Below are positions 45,701 to 52,384 of a stretch of DNA of 64,000 bases, piece after piece. The notes beneath the pieces were generated by a model, which was not told the DNA's origin, did no database searches, and worked only from the letters and a program-made list of their open reading frames with translations. Position numbers and translations under genes: made by a program. The first letter of the stretch is position 1, and each line of letters opens with the position of its first letter. The stretch comes from Myxococcales bacterium (GTDB lineage Bacteria > Myxococcota > Myxococcia > Myxococcales > Myxococcaceae). The stretch is taken from the NCBI GenBank assembly GCA_016191815.1, contig JACPVI010000080.1:1-64000 (forward strand). Direction: 5' to 3'.

Positions 45701-45990
45701 TCGCAGAGGATCCGAAGGCCCTGCAGCGCCTCTTTGGCTTTGGGGGCGGCCGTCAATGCCCTCCGGAACAGCTCCTCGGCCCTGGAGTGGTTCTTCAGCC
45801 GGTCGCGCGCCACCTCGCCAGCGCGCACCAAGAGCACGGCGGCCTCTTGGGGGGCCGACAGCTCCTTGGAGCGAGCCTCGTACAGCCGGATGAGATCCTC
45901 GATCCTCCCCGCCTTCTCCAGGGAGGCCTCCATCTCGGCGAACGCTGTGTCTCCCTGGGCGCGGTTGGCGCGCTGCTTTGGCCTCGACAT
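33712..45990 (-). CDS. gltI: Giant TPR gliding motility protein GltI (AgmK)
   Basis: About 4092 residues, close to the M. xanthus protein (about 3800). No signal peptide or membrane segment is seen, which fits its cytoplasmic place in the gliding complex. Nearly the whole length is TPR repeats of 34 residues or near it. Recurrent phrases are ALxALxxLxxxxxRPxEL, LALCEKLALxxxP-like steps and YERxLEIDPxNxxALxALxRLY, one unit about every 36-40 residues. The last 400 residues form a separate domain with HPLSLKVGGKFFGETGQKEVYYLLGRTMALL. ATG at 45990 is preferred to the TTG four codons earlier; neither has a strong ribosome-binding site. It is the longest gene in the window. Confidence 0.9.
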   Translation of the reverse strand: MSRPKQRANRAQGDTAFAEMEASLEKAGRIEDLIRLYEARSKELSAPQEAAVLLVRAGEVARDRLKNHSRAEELFRRALTAAPKAKEALQGLRILCEQKQDHPALAEVLERMAAASSGPEAAALYLKAADLHEQKLGRKERAAVCAQLASRAEPRERAAYQRVRQLFLSENRLRPALECLERERAALGGDGLADEYAAIAERLAEDPFEHATALAALDTLKQIEPKHKRLGKVQTAIEKHEHGWRERVRSLRAASLEERDRKSAARLSLLVAKLHAFYDGTGSAKVKDALDRCFLLWPAMPDALCFIEGRAAQLGDAAGAVAQLEKLATDAKDRGAQVELWMRAGILKLTKLQDSDGALASFERAAAADSTRPDACSLAAELCIEKGRIADAIAVLERHLSTLKDRPGQVSLHLRLAELCRLEAKDPDRARRHLEAALEIEPSNAYAAFGWAKLVAEAGEVEAVWPLLELATTAPAPLSERVALCERLAAGLEERGQLPQAFQALALALQLEPTRPLLLGTVVEAAQKAGAFEQLAVALHRAAQVAPPKAAALIYRNLASVLQNPLSRPAEAEAAWQEVLRLSPGDAAAQEALTALERTAAVDEGTDAQAAQLEAQAKKLEGTAADPAAAKKVYQRMLELRPDDVAALRHLGAACAALAQWDEVAQVAEKLLQLSESPSDRQEWRSRLAQLYAERLGRKEEAARLYLGLLEERITTAAVVGGLERLASQGVRQAEISKALAPHYAKSGDYQRQVASLLVQLSTVQGAEEQKGLLSLLAETSEKHLMDSRAAFDFRLRGLAADPSDPTFRSEAVRLSRVLSAGIELSRSLVDLGGKVGDPALATSLLVGASELAEEAAAVDDAAAALLAALKKSPDDPEILGRLVSLYRRAGRHADCDQALRRRILVADPAEKASLYLALSEVSADLGRPREAAQAVQEAIRAGADEKTNLPRLCQLLEAGGRTSELSSALGRMIELAEAEGDRERASNLSLKRAQLLEASLGDRAEAVKRYSEVLQARPSDPDALAALEHLLADPSCREEAARALVPAYETVKDHRKLVAALAVIADAAQDSLEKVLALKQAAYIHTHHLRQPEQAFAALAQALRLSPGDASVRAATRQAAEEADAVDSYAEVVSELLEGQAGPVAQALRRELAEVYERKLNDRKSAVAQLARVLELEPKNSEALRALQRLHRADEQWPELAAVVERLAQVEPEPAEKIALWREAAVLHEQKLGDKERAAAAFRQIAARDVLDREAAAALDRLYGELDRPEELAFALELRRNQEGQSPKGRELAFRLAQLRKSRLEDGPGALQLLRQILDEDPSHGGAREALEAWAGSEQPESGAAMEILDPVLAHSSEHQRRIALREARMATGSPSERARLGAEIRAIYERDLGQSQSAFMSALRAFSEGLDREGIRPDLERLARETGSFEELAEIYETAAGECLPGDEQAVALLRRAAELREQLGQTEEAIRAWKSLLGEAPQDRQALENLGKLYERSQNARQLSEVYAKQAQLASEPAERRELLMKAGQAYEAAGEDALAIEVFKSVLAIKKGADALTALDRLFGKARRFTEQADVLDQLAEMRPDEAGRKGYLLRRGQLLEREMQVPEAINTYRAVLELSVGEPVAVGGLERLLGTDQGRPEAARLLEPIYRKQNDFKRLVEVLDMRLALAEPSLRGALLNEIAIIREMLGQKALAFAARLRAFAEDPENTEVQEELERLAADTGSFEELAAAYEDQLERGVSERTAGELWRRLAVIYGDRLSRPELAARAFGEVHRRDPQNLPVLDNLARIFRKANAFKELALVMRKQIALEPKVREQTNLLFELANLAEEVLSDKALAAECYQAILERKPDDANAVKFLGRVLSEAERYPELAQLISREAELAEARGATEEAMDLLVRLGRLKLTRLSDGRGALDTFAAILKRRPAQPGAVGALEEMARSESPLRGEAATMLEPVFSSVGEHLKLVQMLESRASTEPVPQNRAALLRKVADLYAQQMDNPEMAFVAATRALREVPDDERSLELCLFLVDAADAADELSALLSEVASKASDDKARASLFRALARLQVDHQEHAEAVESWKRVLEVVPSDAEALDSIGRLLGKQGKVSELLEVLRRQLSLCEEPSRRAALLFQIGSLQHEQVKDAPGALATFRRLIELKPDDPAALERMDQLCEQLERWPELADVLAKRLALQGTQGDPALKLRLGLLRESKLLDKFGGIELYTELLAADPRHSGALGRMEAIAAREPQNGPACEVLMRAYRQNGELPKLAALIESRVSVSADPFERKALLLELGGLRESQEEAEMAYLAFYRAFKEDPNDAELRKKLENAADAAKTYDELAGAYEEELPRIAEAQDAAEVCLKLGFVLDQKLAEPSKAAAFYEKAHQLDSGVYGRALPALDRLYNQLDRPAELARVLEALAALGTDPREQVGFLFRLGQLCAERLDSPDRAAEAYQKLLELDPKHLPSMRLLEGLYEAAKKSDKLYAVLKAQRDLVSGPERERILSRMAVVSAEGLSDVSHSIEIYRELLQKNPRNEQAFAAMDGLLEKGGRFDELRELLLGKLAHTIDPRELVRLNDRLGGVLFRMLERPEEAIPHFKAALERDARHRDALESLKEIYEQLSRQDDLVIVLRRLIPLQESAEGVKALRIRLAEVLSEMGRREEALDAGRRSLEVEPHSQPEMNRVFAVFVKLRAFGDAVRSLELRSQAELAQEDREAAVATMFEVADLWRGPAGKTEAAGGALEKILELDPANRKAYEQAVELYAKHNDWRAYAQVMDRYLPHLVTEEEKLAALRELGRVQESRLGQKDVAFLQYCRALQLNPSDDEVRSEVERLADETGSYEELAAVYEEVADALPRGPLAERMYLVLARVQDQKLDDAPEAEAALRRILEFDPTNEAALDALAAMFARRGRDREYVVALEQKLEAAGSIERRKDILREIARVYDEKLSNPQESASALLRALELEPDPRTLEVLTSLYRRQNEWANVAGTLLRARDLAPTPEQRSQIQAEVALLYEREVEDDEAAIEAYRQALEFDPTNRAALDALERLYTKLDRPAELLQVYERQLELSPDYRERVKVLFKSAAIWEERYENLANADACIDGVLTIDPQNLQAIKALERLRKTQGRWDELIGVVDRHIQLLHDPTEQAGLCVEMGDIFHNELKQVDRAVTAYHQALELDQRCRPAMHALGTLYERSGNWPFALDMLQREARVAGPTSEAVELYHRMGKINEDMLLDPGSAKGCYLEALKIDPGYLPCIRALKGIHEIEKDWGSYEKALVQEAQQTEEPEAKARALLEVARYCAERKEDRDGATQWYEEALKLAPDLLEAARPLADIYIAKENWEGAERMLDVVALKMAQQAVQQQDEQVAKELCRQLYRLGYVGEKRSKKDKALKSYEKAYQLDATYLPALEGLGNLLVQAKRFDEALKVYQTILLHHRDDLTDLEVVEIYWQLGDVHVQLKQPDRAQNHFEKALGIDPGHEPSLRALVSLSDLAGKFDKSAEYRQSLLQILDGDAKFQVCLDLGKLAKEKLSDAYMAIDAYVAAHKLKPDSLEVMDALYVLYRESKQGQKAAEVLRKMLEQPALRKEPQKAKRVFFALGEISRDELKDLEAAAAAFNAALDTDYRFIEAFSAIEAMLVRAKKWKALEANYTRMLQRLPKVEDTNAARLTLWRALGDLYLRVLKQPQDALMAYQVVAAGLPEDSPVQEKFAELAAAAGQDEKAVEAYRRALPQTTNPGKVASALAELAARRKDYDSAYLAAQVVSGLIGDAGPGEREILTKLTPYARKKEVAQRPLTERLWETHLFHPKIRGPISQLMAILFEQAGHLYKEEYAKYQINPKRHLIDVGGAQEYQIHHFRYVARLLGMEAVALFSPFLLATRERMAKRSNEPAPDPLLGVEICHTHPLSLKVGGKFFGETGQKEVYYLLGRTMALLRPELALSHWLSAERLEAVFQAAISLSVEKFRFTADPRAIDTERKALERILPERARDPLARVTREYVRSATSNDLRNYLEGAELSAVRTGLFVAGEIEPVKKMVLGESGASHRVQVRSKIRDLMVFALSEDLHALRVAVGTQVEVHQRKG

Positions 45991-46056
45991 TCCGAGCGGC
46001 AAGGACTCTAGCTTGCGGCCGGGCGAGCGTCGACGCTTCCGCGGCCGGGGCGTCCG

Positions 46057-48192
46057 CTACTGCCGCCCGAGCTCCCGGAGGTAGGGGGCCGCCTGTCGGG
46101 CCAAGGCCGGCGAGGCGCTCGCCGCCTGTTCGAGCCAGTGCCGTGCCTCGGCCCCCTCTCCGAGCTGGAAGTGGAAGGTTCCCAGGCCGAGCATCGCCTC
46201 GCCGTCTTTGGGGTCGACCTCCAGGGCCCGCTGGAGGGCGGCGATCGCCTCCTGGCGGCGGCGGCGGCTCCACTCCGCCGACGCGAGCCCTCGCCAGCAG
46301 GCGCCCGAGGCCTGCTCGAGTTGGAGACACTTGGCGTAGTACTCGGCGGCGAGCCGGGAGTCCCCCTCTGCCCGGGCCGCCTCGGCCACGTCGTAGAAGA
46401 GCTGCCAGGAGTGTGCGCCGCGCCGCTCCAGCTCCCGGTACTCGGCCAGGGCCGCTGGGCGATCGCCGATCCGGTGGAGCAGGAGCGCAAGCTCAACCCG
46501 GGGCCCGAGCGCCCCAGGATCCGCGGCGAGCTGGTCCCGGAACGAAGCAAGCTTCGGTTCGAAGGCGACCCGCAGCTTTTCTCGGCGGCCCCTCGCCTTG
46601 CCTTTGATCCCGGAACCATCCACCTCTCCGGACCGGAGCACCCGGTCGTAGAAGTCCATCGCCTCCTCGAGCCGGCCGAGCTGCTCGGCCGCGACGCCGC
46701 TCAGGTACAGGGCGTCCATGAAGTGCGGGCGGCCGGAGGTAGCCGCCTTCGAATGCTCCAGGGCGGCGGCGGGGTCGCCGCGCTTGAGGGCGAGGTTTGC
46801 GCGCGCGTAACCGACGTAGCCGATCCCGGGAGCCAGCGCCTCCGCTCGCCCGAAGTGCTCGAGCGCCCGCTCCGCATCTCCCGCCTTCAGGGAGAGAAAG
46901 CCAAGGTGTACCCACGGGCCCACAGACCCGGGCGACGCCTCGATGGTGCGGGTGAAGAGCGTGAGATCGTCCTTCCAGGCCGCGTTCCGGGCGACGGCGA
47001 GGGCGGACCACCCGGCGACGACGAGCGTGGTGAGCCCCAGCGCGGCGGCCCGCCAGCGCGTGCCGAGCATGGCCAGCACCTCCGCCACCGCGAGGCAGAA
47101 GCCGAATGAGCCGAGGAAGACGTAGCGGTCCGCCACCAGGCTGGCCGTGGAGAGAAGGCCAAGGACCGGGAACAGCGTCGCAAGGAACCAGCCGACAGCT
47201 ACGGCCTGGGCCGGGAGGCGCCGGCGCACGTAGGCCGCCGCGGCCGCGAGCGCGATCAACAAGAGTGCCCCACCCAGCGCCGCAGGCGACGCCAGCGAGC
47301 GGGGGAAGGCGACGTCGTACTCGGCCGACAGGCCGACCGGCACGGTGAGCTTGAAAAGGTAGAAGGCTGGGATCTGCAGCGCCGCCGCAGCCCGGCTGGA
47401 GAGGCTTGCCTCCCCCAAGCGGATGATCTCGTTGACCACACCGACCCGCCGGCCGATCTCCGCCGCGAGGACGGCGAAGGCCACGCCCAGGACCGCGAAG
47501 GGAATGAGTCCTGCCCAGCGGCGAAGTGACGCCCGCTCGCGGCTCGCGGCCTGGAGCACCGCGAGCACCGCCGGGAAGGCGACCGAGGTGGCTTTCGACA
47601 GCAGGGCCGCGAAGAAGAAGGCTAGCGAGGCGCCGTAGAGCACTACCCTTCCCCGGGAATCCTGCAGGTGACGCAGGTAGGCCCAGCAGGCCAAAAAGAA
47701 GAAGAGGCCGGAGAGCAGGACGTTTCGGCAGACGGCGAAGCTCGTCACCTCGCTGTGGATCGGGTGGACGGCGAACAGCAGCGCCGTCACCAGCGCGGCG
47801 CGATCTCCTTTGGTGGCGTCGGCCTCCGGCCGGAGCAGCCGCGCCACCCGTCTGCATACCGCGTACACCGCCAGCACCACGCCCAGGTAGAGCAGCGCGT
47901 TGACCAGGTGGATCGCCCATGCCCGCCAGCCGAAGAGGGCGAAATCGACCGCGAAGGAGAGATCCCGGAGCGGCTGGTACTCCAGCCGGTTTCCCAAACC
48001 GAAGAACATGGCGCGGAGGTCGAACTGCTCGTACACCGGGTTTCCGACCAGGATCTGGTGGTCGTCCCAAACGAAGCCGTTGGCCAAGGTGTTGGCGCAC
48101 ACCGCGACCGTCACGGCGGCCAACAGGGCCACGTGCAGGCGGGCAGCCCTCAACATCGGGAGAGCTCGGATCGCTCGGAGAGGGCCGACCAC
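46057..48192 (-). CDS. TMTC-like membrane glycosyltransferase with TPRs
   Basis: A 711-residue protein. The first 430 residues hold about ten membrane segments, with NGFVWDDHQILVGNP after the first (the acidic pair DD expected in GT-C enzymes) and SLVADRYVFLGSFGFCL later. That arrangement and the loop motifs match the DUF1736/TMTC group. The last 280 residues are TPRs. TMTC proteins O-mannosylate cadherin-type proteins in animals; the bacterial relatives have unknown targets. It lies between the TPR gene and gltI inside the gliding cluster, in the place of one of the two uncharacterised genes found there in M. xanthus. The start (GTG or the ATG at 48156) is uncertain. Confidence 0.7.
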   Translation of the reverse strand: MVGPLRAIRALPMLRAARLHVALLAAVTVAVCANTLANGFVWDDHQILVGNPVYEQFDLRAMFFGLGNRLEYQPLRDLSFAVDFALFGWRAWAIHLVNALLYLGVVLAVYAVCRRVARLLRPEADATKGDRAALVTALLFAVHPIHSEVTSFAVCRNVLLSGLFFFLACWAYLRHLQDSRGRVVLYGASLAFFFAALLSKATSVAFPAVLAVLQAASRERASLRRWAGLIPFAVLGVAFAVLAAEIGRRVGVVNEIIRLGEASLSSRAAAALQIPAFYLFKLTVPVGLSAEYDVAFPRSLASPAALGGALLLIALAAAAAYVRRRLPAQAVAVGWFLATLFPVLGLLSTASLVADRYVFLGSFGFCLAVAEVLAMLGTRWRAAALGLTTLVVAGWSALAVARNAAWKDDLTLFTRTIEASPGSVGPWVHLGFLSLKAGDAERALEHFGRAEALAPGIGYVGYARANLALKRGDPAAALEHSKAATSGRPHFMDALYLSGVAAEQLGRLEEAMDFYDRVLRSGEVDGSGIKGKARGRREKLRVAFEPKLASFRDQLAADPGALGPRVELALLLHRIGDRPAALAEYRELERRGAHSWQLFYDVAEAARAEGDSRLAAEYYAKCLQLEQASGACWRGLASAEWSRRRRQEAIAALQRALEVDPKDGEAMLGLGTFHFQLGEGAEARHWLEQAASASPALARQAAPYLRELGRQ

Positions 48193-48222
48193 AGGGCGGT
48201 TGCGGTGGGACGGGGGCTTAAG

Positions 48223-50130
48223 TTAACCCTCGGGCACGGCCGGCCCGCGGGTGACGTCGGGCTCGGCCTCTGCGGGGGGAGGCGCGGCAGGTGGTGCCGA
48301 GGGAGCGGGCTTGGGGAGCGCGGCCACTCGTTCGGCGTTCAGCTTGTCCCCGGCCCGGTGGAACAGCTCCACCGCCTTGTCGTACTGGCCGACGGCCTCG
48401 GCACACTCCGCCGCCCGCTGCCAGCTGCCGGCCTGCTCGAACATCCCCAGGGCCCGGTCCTTGCGTTCGGCGGCCAGCCACGCCTCGGCGGCGGCGGCGA
48501 AGTCCCCCAACAGCTCGAGCCACCGCGCCTTTTCCCCCGGCCGCTTTTGTTCCTCGGCGATGGCGATCTCCCTGTGAGCCAGCGAGAGAGCCTCCTCGTC
48601 GAGCTTCGCCTTCTGCATGAAGCGGAACGCCTTGCCGTGAGGCAGAAACATCAGCACTTCGACCGCCTTCGCCCGCTCCCCCGCGCCCGCCAAGAGCACC
48701 GCCGCGCTGAGGCGATCTCCGCGCTCGATGAGCTTCTTCACCTCGAGACCCTGTACCCTCGCCGCTGCCGCCTGGTCACCGGCGCGCTCGAATGCCTTGC
48801 GGGCCTGGCGCAGCTTCCCCGCCCGCTCCCAGGCGAGCGCCGCCTGGTCGAATTGCTTGGCCCGCTCGTAGAGCTGAGCGACGCCGTCGAAGTCCTGCGC
48901 CTCGACGCAGTGCTCCATGAGCAGCTCCCAGGCGTCAGCCTTCTCGAGAATCGGGCGAGCCTCAGCGGGCTTGAGCGACTTGAGGAGCCGGCGGGCGGTC
49001 TCGTTGTCTCTCCCCGCCAGAGCTGCGCGGAGGGAGGAGCGGTGGTCGCCCCCGGCCTCGAAAAGCCTCGCCGCGTCGGAGAACGACTTGTTCCGCTCGT
49101 GGATGCGGGCCGCGTCGCGAGTCTTCCCCGAGGCCTCGAGCACGGAGGCCTGCTCCCTCCAGTCGCCGGTGCGCTCGAGGGTCTTCACCGCCTCGACCCG
49201 GTCGGCGGATCGGCCGCTCGCCGCGAGGGCGAGCGCGGCCCTCCGCTCGTCTCCCACCGCGCGCCAGATCGAGCCCACGAGATACATCACCTCCTGGTAG
49301 GCGACGGCCTTCTCATCGACTTGCGCGGGCGGAGCAGACGGAGCCGGGGCGCCTGCTGGCCCAGCCGGTTCGCCGGCCGACTCGGCCGCGGCGGTCGGCG
49401 CGGCTGCGGGCGCTTCTTCCGCAGGGGCGGCTCCTGCTGGGCCAGCCGGTTCGCCGGCCGACTCGGCCGCGGCGGTCGGCGCGGCCGCGGGCGCTTCTTC
49501 CGCAGGGGCGGCGCCCTCCCCGGCCACGGGGGACTCGGGGCGAGCCTCCTTCGTGGCGCCTGCAACATCGGCGGGCAGGGTCTCCGCGGCAAGCTCTGGG
49601 CTCGCCGGCCGCGACTCATCCTGAGGTTGGCCGCTCTCCGCCGGCGGCGTCGCTGCGGCCGGCTCAGGAGCAGGAGTCGGCTCGACCTGCGGCGCGGCGC
49701 CCTCCGCCGCTTTGGCTTCTCCTGTGGTCGCTTCGACTTCTAGCTGTGCGGGTGGAGATGCGCCCTCGGGTTGCCCCTCGGCCTGGGCTCCCGGTTCCTC
49801 GGCGGCTTGAACGCGAGGCTTTGCTTGGCGGGGGGCACCCGGCTTCGCCTGGCGGCTCACCCTGAGCAGCGAGGTGATGAGCCGTCCCCGCGTTCCCAGG
49901 TCCAGCTCATCGATGGATCTCAGCTTCAGCGGGCGCAGCGCCTTGAGGATCGCCTCCAGCGGCCCCTTTTGCGCGGCGAGGTCCCCCTTGCTGAGCGGCT
50001 TTTCGAGAGCGGAGAGCTCCGCGACGATGCGGTAGGCGCCGCCGCCCTGGCCCTCGTCGCGCCGGCCGTGCCGTTGCCGGCCATCGCGGCGATCCGGGCG
50101 GCCTCCTCGGCTGCGTCTTTCCTTGTCCAC
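48223..50130 (-). CDS. TPR-containing protein of the glt cluster
   Basis: A 635-residue protein with a basic N-terminus (about 1-30), a conserved-looking helical segment (about 30-95; AYRIVAELSALEKPLSKGDLA) and a long Pro/Ala/Glu-rich linker (about 95-275). The linker contains an exact 27-residue duplication. Helical repeats fill the rest (about 275-600) with WREQASVLEASGKTRDAARI-type helix pairs. No signal peptide is present. It starts (GTG) four bases after gltH and stops 30 bases before the next gene, so it belongs to the gliding operon. It corresponds by position to one of the unnamed genes between gltH and gltI in M. xanthus. Function unknown. Confidence 0.7.
   Translation of the reverse strand: MDKERRSRGGRPDRRDGRQRHGRRDEGQGGGAYRIVAELSALEKPLSKGDLAAQKGPLEAILKALRPLKLRSIDELDLGTRGRLITSLLRVSRQAKPGAPRQAKPRVQAAEEPGAQAEGQPEGASPPAQLEVEATTGEAKAAEGAAPQVEPTPAPEPAAATPPAESGQPQDESRPASPELAAETLPADVAGATKEARPESPVAGEGAAPAEEAPAAAPTAAAESAGEPAGPAGAAPAEEAPAAAPTAAAESAGEPAGPAGAPAPSAPPAQVDEKAVAYQEVMYLVGSIWRAVGDERRAALALAASGRSADRVEAVKTLERTGDWREQASVLEASGKTRDAARIHERNKSFSDAARLFEAGGDHRSSLRAALAGRDNETARRLLKSLKPAEARPILEKADAWELLMEHCVEAQDFDGVAQLYERAKQFDQAALAWERAGKLRQARKAFERAGDQAAAARVQGLEVKKLIERGDRLSAAVLLAGAGERAKAVEVLMFLPHGKAFRFMQKAKLDEEALSLAHREIAIAEEQKRPGEKARWLELLGDFAAAAEAWLAAERKDRALGMFEQAGSWQRAAECAEAVGQYDKAVELFHRAGDKLNAERVAALPKPAPSAPPAAPPPAEAEPDVTRGPAVPEG
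49352..49513. repeat. Perfect-frame 81-bp tandem duplication
   Basis: Two 81-base units (49352-49432 and 49433-49513) inside the Pro/Ala linker of the TPR protein differ at only two bases that I can see. Each codes for a 27-residue unit; the copies are identical at the protein level. This suggests a recent slip or unequal exchange. Confidence 0.85.
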
Positions 50131-50134
50131 GGCG

Positions 50135-50770
50135 CTAGAAGGCGTAGCGGATCCCCGGGGTGAGGGCGAAGCCCCAGGAGGCGTCCGGCAAGAGGAAGAG
50201 CCCAGTCACCTCGATATTGATCGAGAAGTGGCGAAGTCGGGTGTAGTACTCGACTCCCGGACCGGCGAAGATCAGCACCTCGCCGTCGGGGATGAGCGGC
50301 TGGGGAGTGAACATCCCGTATCCGGCCCCGCCTCGTACGTAGACCCAGGTCCTCCGCACCTCCTGGCTGTCGTTGAAGCCGACCAGGTTTCCGCGCACGG
50401 TGACGCCGGGGATGATCGCCGAGAAGTCGCCCGAGGCGATGCCCTTGGACTTGCCGGTGTACTCGGCGCCCGCCCGGTTCGCGGAGCCGAGCAAGAACAC
50501 GCCTGCGGAGAGCCGGTCGCCGATGTCCATTCCCACCTCGACCCAGGCCGCCTGGCCGGGGGAGAAGGGGTTGGGCTGCCTCGAGGGAGCCGTCATCGGG
50601 AGATTGCCGAGGAACCAGCCGCCGGCGTTCACTCCAAAGTAGAAGCCCCGCTCGATCTCCTCGAAGGTGATGGCTTCCTTGTCCTTGGCGAGTGGTGCGG
50701 CGGCCTCCTGAGCCGAGGCGGCGAACGAAGCGAGGAGCGCGAGCGCAAGTCCCTGGCGGGTGCCGTTCAT
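50135..50770 (-). CDS. gltH: Outer-membrane gliding motility protein GltH (CglE)
   Basis: A 211-residue protein with a signal peptide (LALALLASFAASAQ) and a beta-barrel-like body of alternating strands. It ends GFALTPGIRYAF with the C-terminal aromatic typical of outer-membrane barrels. Its position, size and order between gltG and gltI match GltH of M. xanthus, an envelope component of the gliding complex that can be supplied by neighbouring cells (CglE). It begins 47 bases after the gltG paralogue and ends four bases before the TPR gene. Confidence 0.75.
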   Translation of the reverse strand: MNGTRQGLALALLASFAASAQEAAAPLAKDKEAITFEEIERGFYFGVNAGGWFLGNLPMTAPSRQPNPFSPGQAAWVEVGMDIGDRLSAGVFLLGSANRAGAEYTGKSKGIASGDFSAIIPGVTVRGNLVGFNDSQEVRRTWVYVRGGAGYGMFTPQPLIPDGEVLIFAGPGVEYYTRLRHFSINIEVTGLFLLPDASWGFALTPGIRYAF

Positions 50771-50817
50771 GCGCGGGGAAACTACCCCAAGCCGGCGGGC
50801 CGGTCACCACAGGCGCG

Positions 50818-52209
50818 TCATTCGCCTGACGGCTTGAACAGGAACGGGTAGGTGACGACCACCACGCCACCTCGCGGGCGCGGGAAGAGCCAGGTCCGGA
50901 CCCGGCCGGCGACGCACTGCTCCAGCGCCGGGTTGTCGACGCTCGAGTGAGCAACCTCGGACCTGGTGACCACGCCTCCCCCGCCGATGACGAAGCGGAC
51001 CGCGACCTTTCCGGCGAGGTGCGGAGTGCGGACCAGCTCCCGTTCATAGCAGTACCGGATCTGGTTGACGTTCCTCCGGATCACCTGCCGGATGAGGTCC
51101 TTGCTCACGCAGGCGCCGGTCTCGCCGTCCCGGCCGTAGCCGCCGCAGGTCACCACCGGGCCAGGATCCACTGCGATCAGGGGCTTCTGCGGCCCAGGGA
51201 GGGGAGGCAGCTGCGGGTCGCCCACGGTCCCCGGGCCTCCTCCGCGCGTGGGGATGGGGCCGATGCCCACGCCTTCGCTGAGACCCCCGCCTCCGTCCTT
51301 GCCACCGCGGAGCCCGAGACCATCGAGGCCGGCCGAGTTTCCGATCGAAGGGCCGGAGAGGCCGCCGAGAGCTTGCAGGAGGGCGCCGTCGAGCCCGCGT
51401 GGAGCGAAGACGCCGCTCATGCCCGGGCCGGCGAACAGGCCCTGGAGGGCGAGGCGCGGGGAATTGGGCGAGCCGCCGGAGCCGCGCCTGGCGGCCGCCG
51501 GCGCCGAGGGAGCCCCGGCCTTCCCTTCCGGGGATTTGTGCGCCCCCGCGAGCCGCCGTTCGGTGCTCAAAGCCACCCGCTCGCGAAGGGGGTTGGGGGG
51601 CGCCTCGGCGAGCCGCGCCTGGACCATGCGGATCTCGGCGCGAGCTTGTGAGAGGTCGTCGTACCAGGCCTCCTCGTTGCCGGCGCGGTTGACCGCGGCG
51701 ATGACGAACAGGGCGCCGGCGAAGAACGCGGCGAGGAAGGCGTTGAGGGCGGTGTAGTCCAGCCGATCGATCATCTCCGCGGCGACCAACGGAGGAGCGT
51801 GGCGCCGGGAAAGCTCGACGTCGACCCCGCCGAGCTCGATTCGGGCGGAGTCACCGGGGCGGAGCTCGACTTCCCATTCCCGCTCGTCGCGGTCGGCCAG
51901 CTCCTCTTCGACGGCGTCGCGAAGGGAGAGTGTCCGCGGGCCTCGGCGCAGCTCTCCCCGCATCCGCTCGCCGAAGTGGAGGAGGAAGCGCCGGCCGTCG
52001 GCGCGTACCAGGTCGAAGCGCCTTCGGGGGAGCGACCGGTCTGGGGTGGTGAAATCGACGCCCGCGCCAGAGCCGACGGAAAAGGAGGACGGGGCCCCGG
52101 GGCGGAGAAAGCGTTGATCGATGAGCCGCCCGCCCCAAGTCATTCTCAGGGCGAGTCCGAGCGGCGCTCCGCCGGCGGGTGCGAGCTGGAACGCATCATT
52201 CGGGTGCAT
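50818..52209 (-). CDS. FHA-less GltG paralogue
   Basis: A 463-residue inner-membrane protein. The ATG at 52209 has GGAGG four bases upstream and is preferred to in-frame starts further up. It lacks the FHA domain of GltG but has the same middle and end. A soluble region with LALRMTWGGRLIDQRFLRPG is followed by one membrane segment (about 155-175: LDYTALNAFLAAFFAGALFV), a Gly/Pro-rich linker with GIGPIPTRGGG, and a TonB-like domain with KDLIRQVIRRNVNQIRYCYERELVR. The last six residues (FKPSGE) equal those of GltG. It follows gltG by 175 bases and looks like an old tandem duplicate. Its separate role is unknown; it may offer a second, FHA-free periplasmic arm. Confidence 0.8.
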   Translation of the reverse strand: MHPNDAFQLAPAGGAPLGLALRMTWGGRLIDQRFLRPGAPSSFSVGSGAGVDFTTPDRSLPRRRFDLVRADGRRFLLHFGERMRGELRRGPRTLSLRDAVEEELADRDEREWEVELRPGDSARIELGGVDVELSRRHAPPLVAAEMIDRLDYTALNAFLAAFFAGALFVIAAVNRAGNEEAWYDDLSQARAEIRMVQARLAEAPPNPLRERVALSTERRLAGAHKSPEGKAGAPSAPAAARRGSGGSPNSPRLALQGLFAGPGMSGVFAPRGLDGALLQALGGLSGPSIGNSAGLDGLGLRGGKDGGGGLSEGVGIGPIPTRGGGPGTVGDPQLPPLPGPQKPLIAVDPGPVVTCGGYGRDGETGACVSKDLIRQVIRRNVNQIRYCYERELVRTPHLAGKVAVRFVIGGGGVVTRSEVAHSSVDNPALEQCVAGRVRTWLFPRPRGGVVVVTYPFLFKPSGE

Positions 52210-52384
52210 GGGTGCCTCCGCAGTCCGCAGGCACCAGACCACGCAAGGAGTCGACGGGTTCCGGAGGGCGCTGCTCACCTGCCAACCAAGGCAGTCGACG
52301 TCATGCCTCGACCGCCGACGGTCAGCCCCCGACGGCCGCTGGACCGGTCGCGCTCGACACTCGACGCTCGACTCTGGACCGCCG

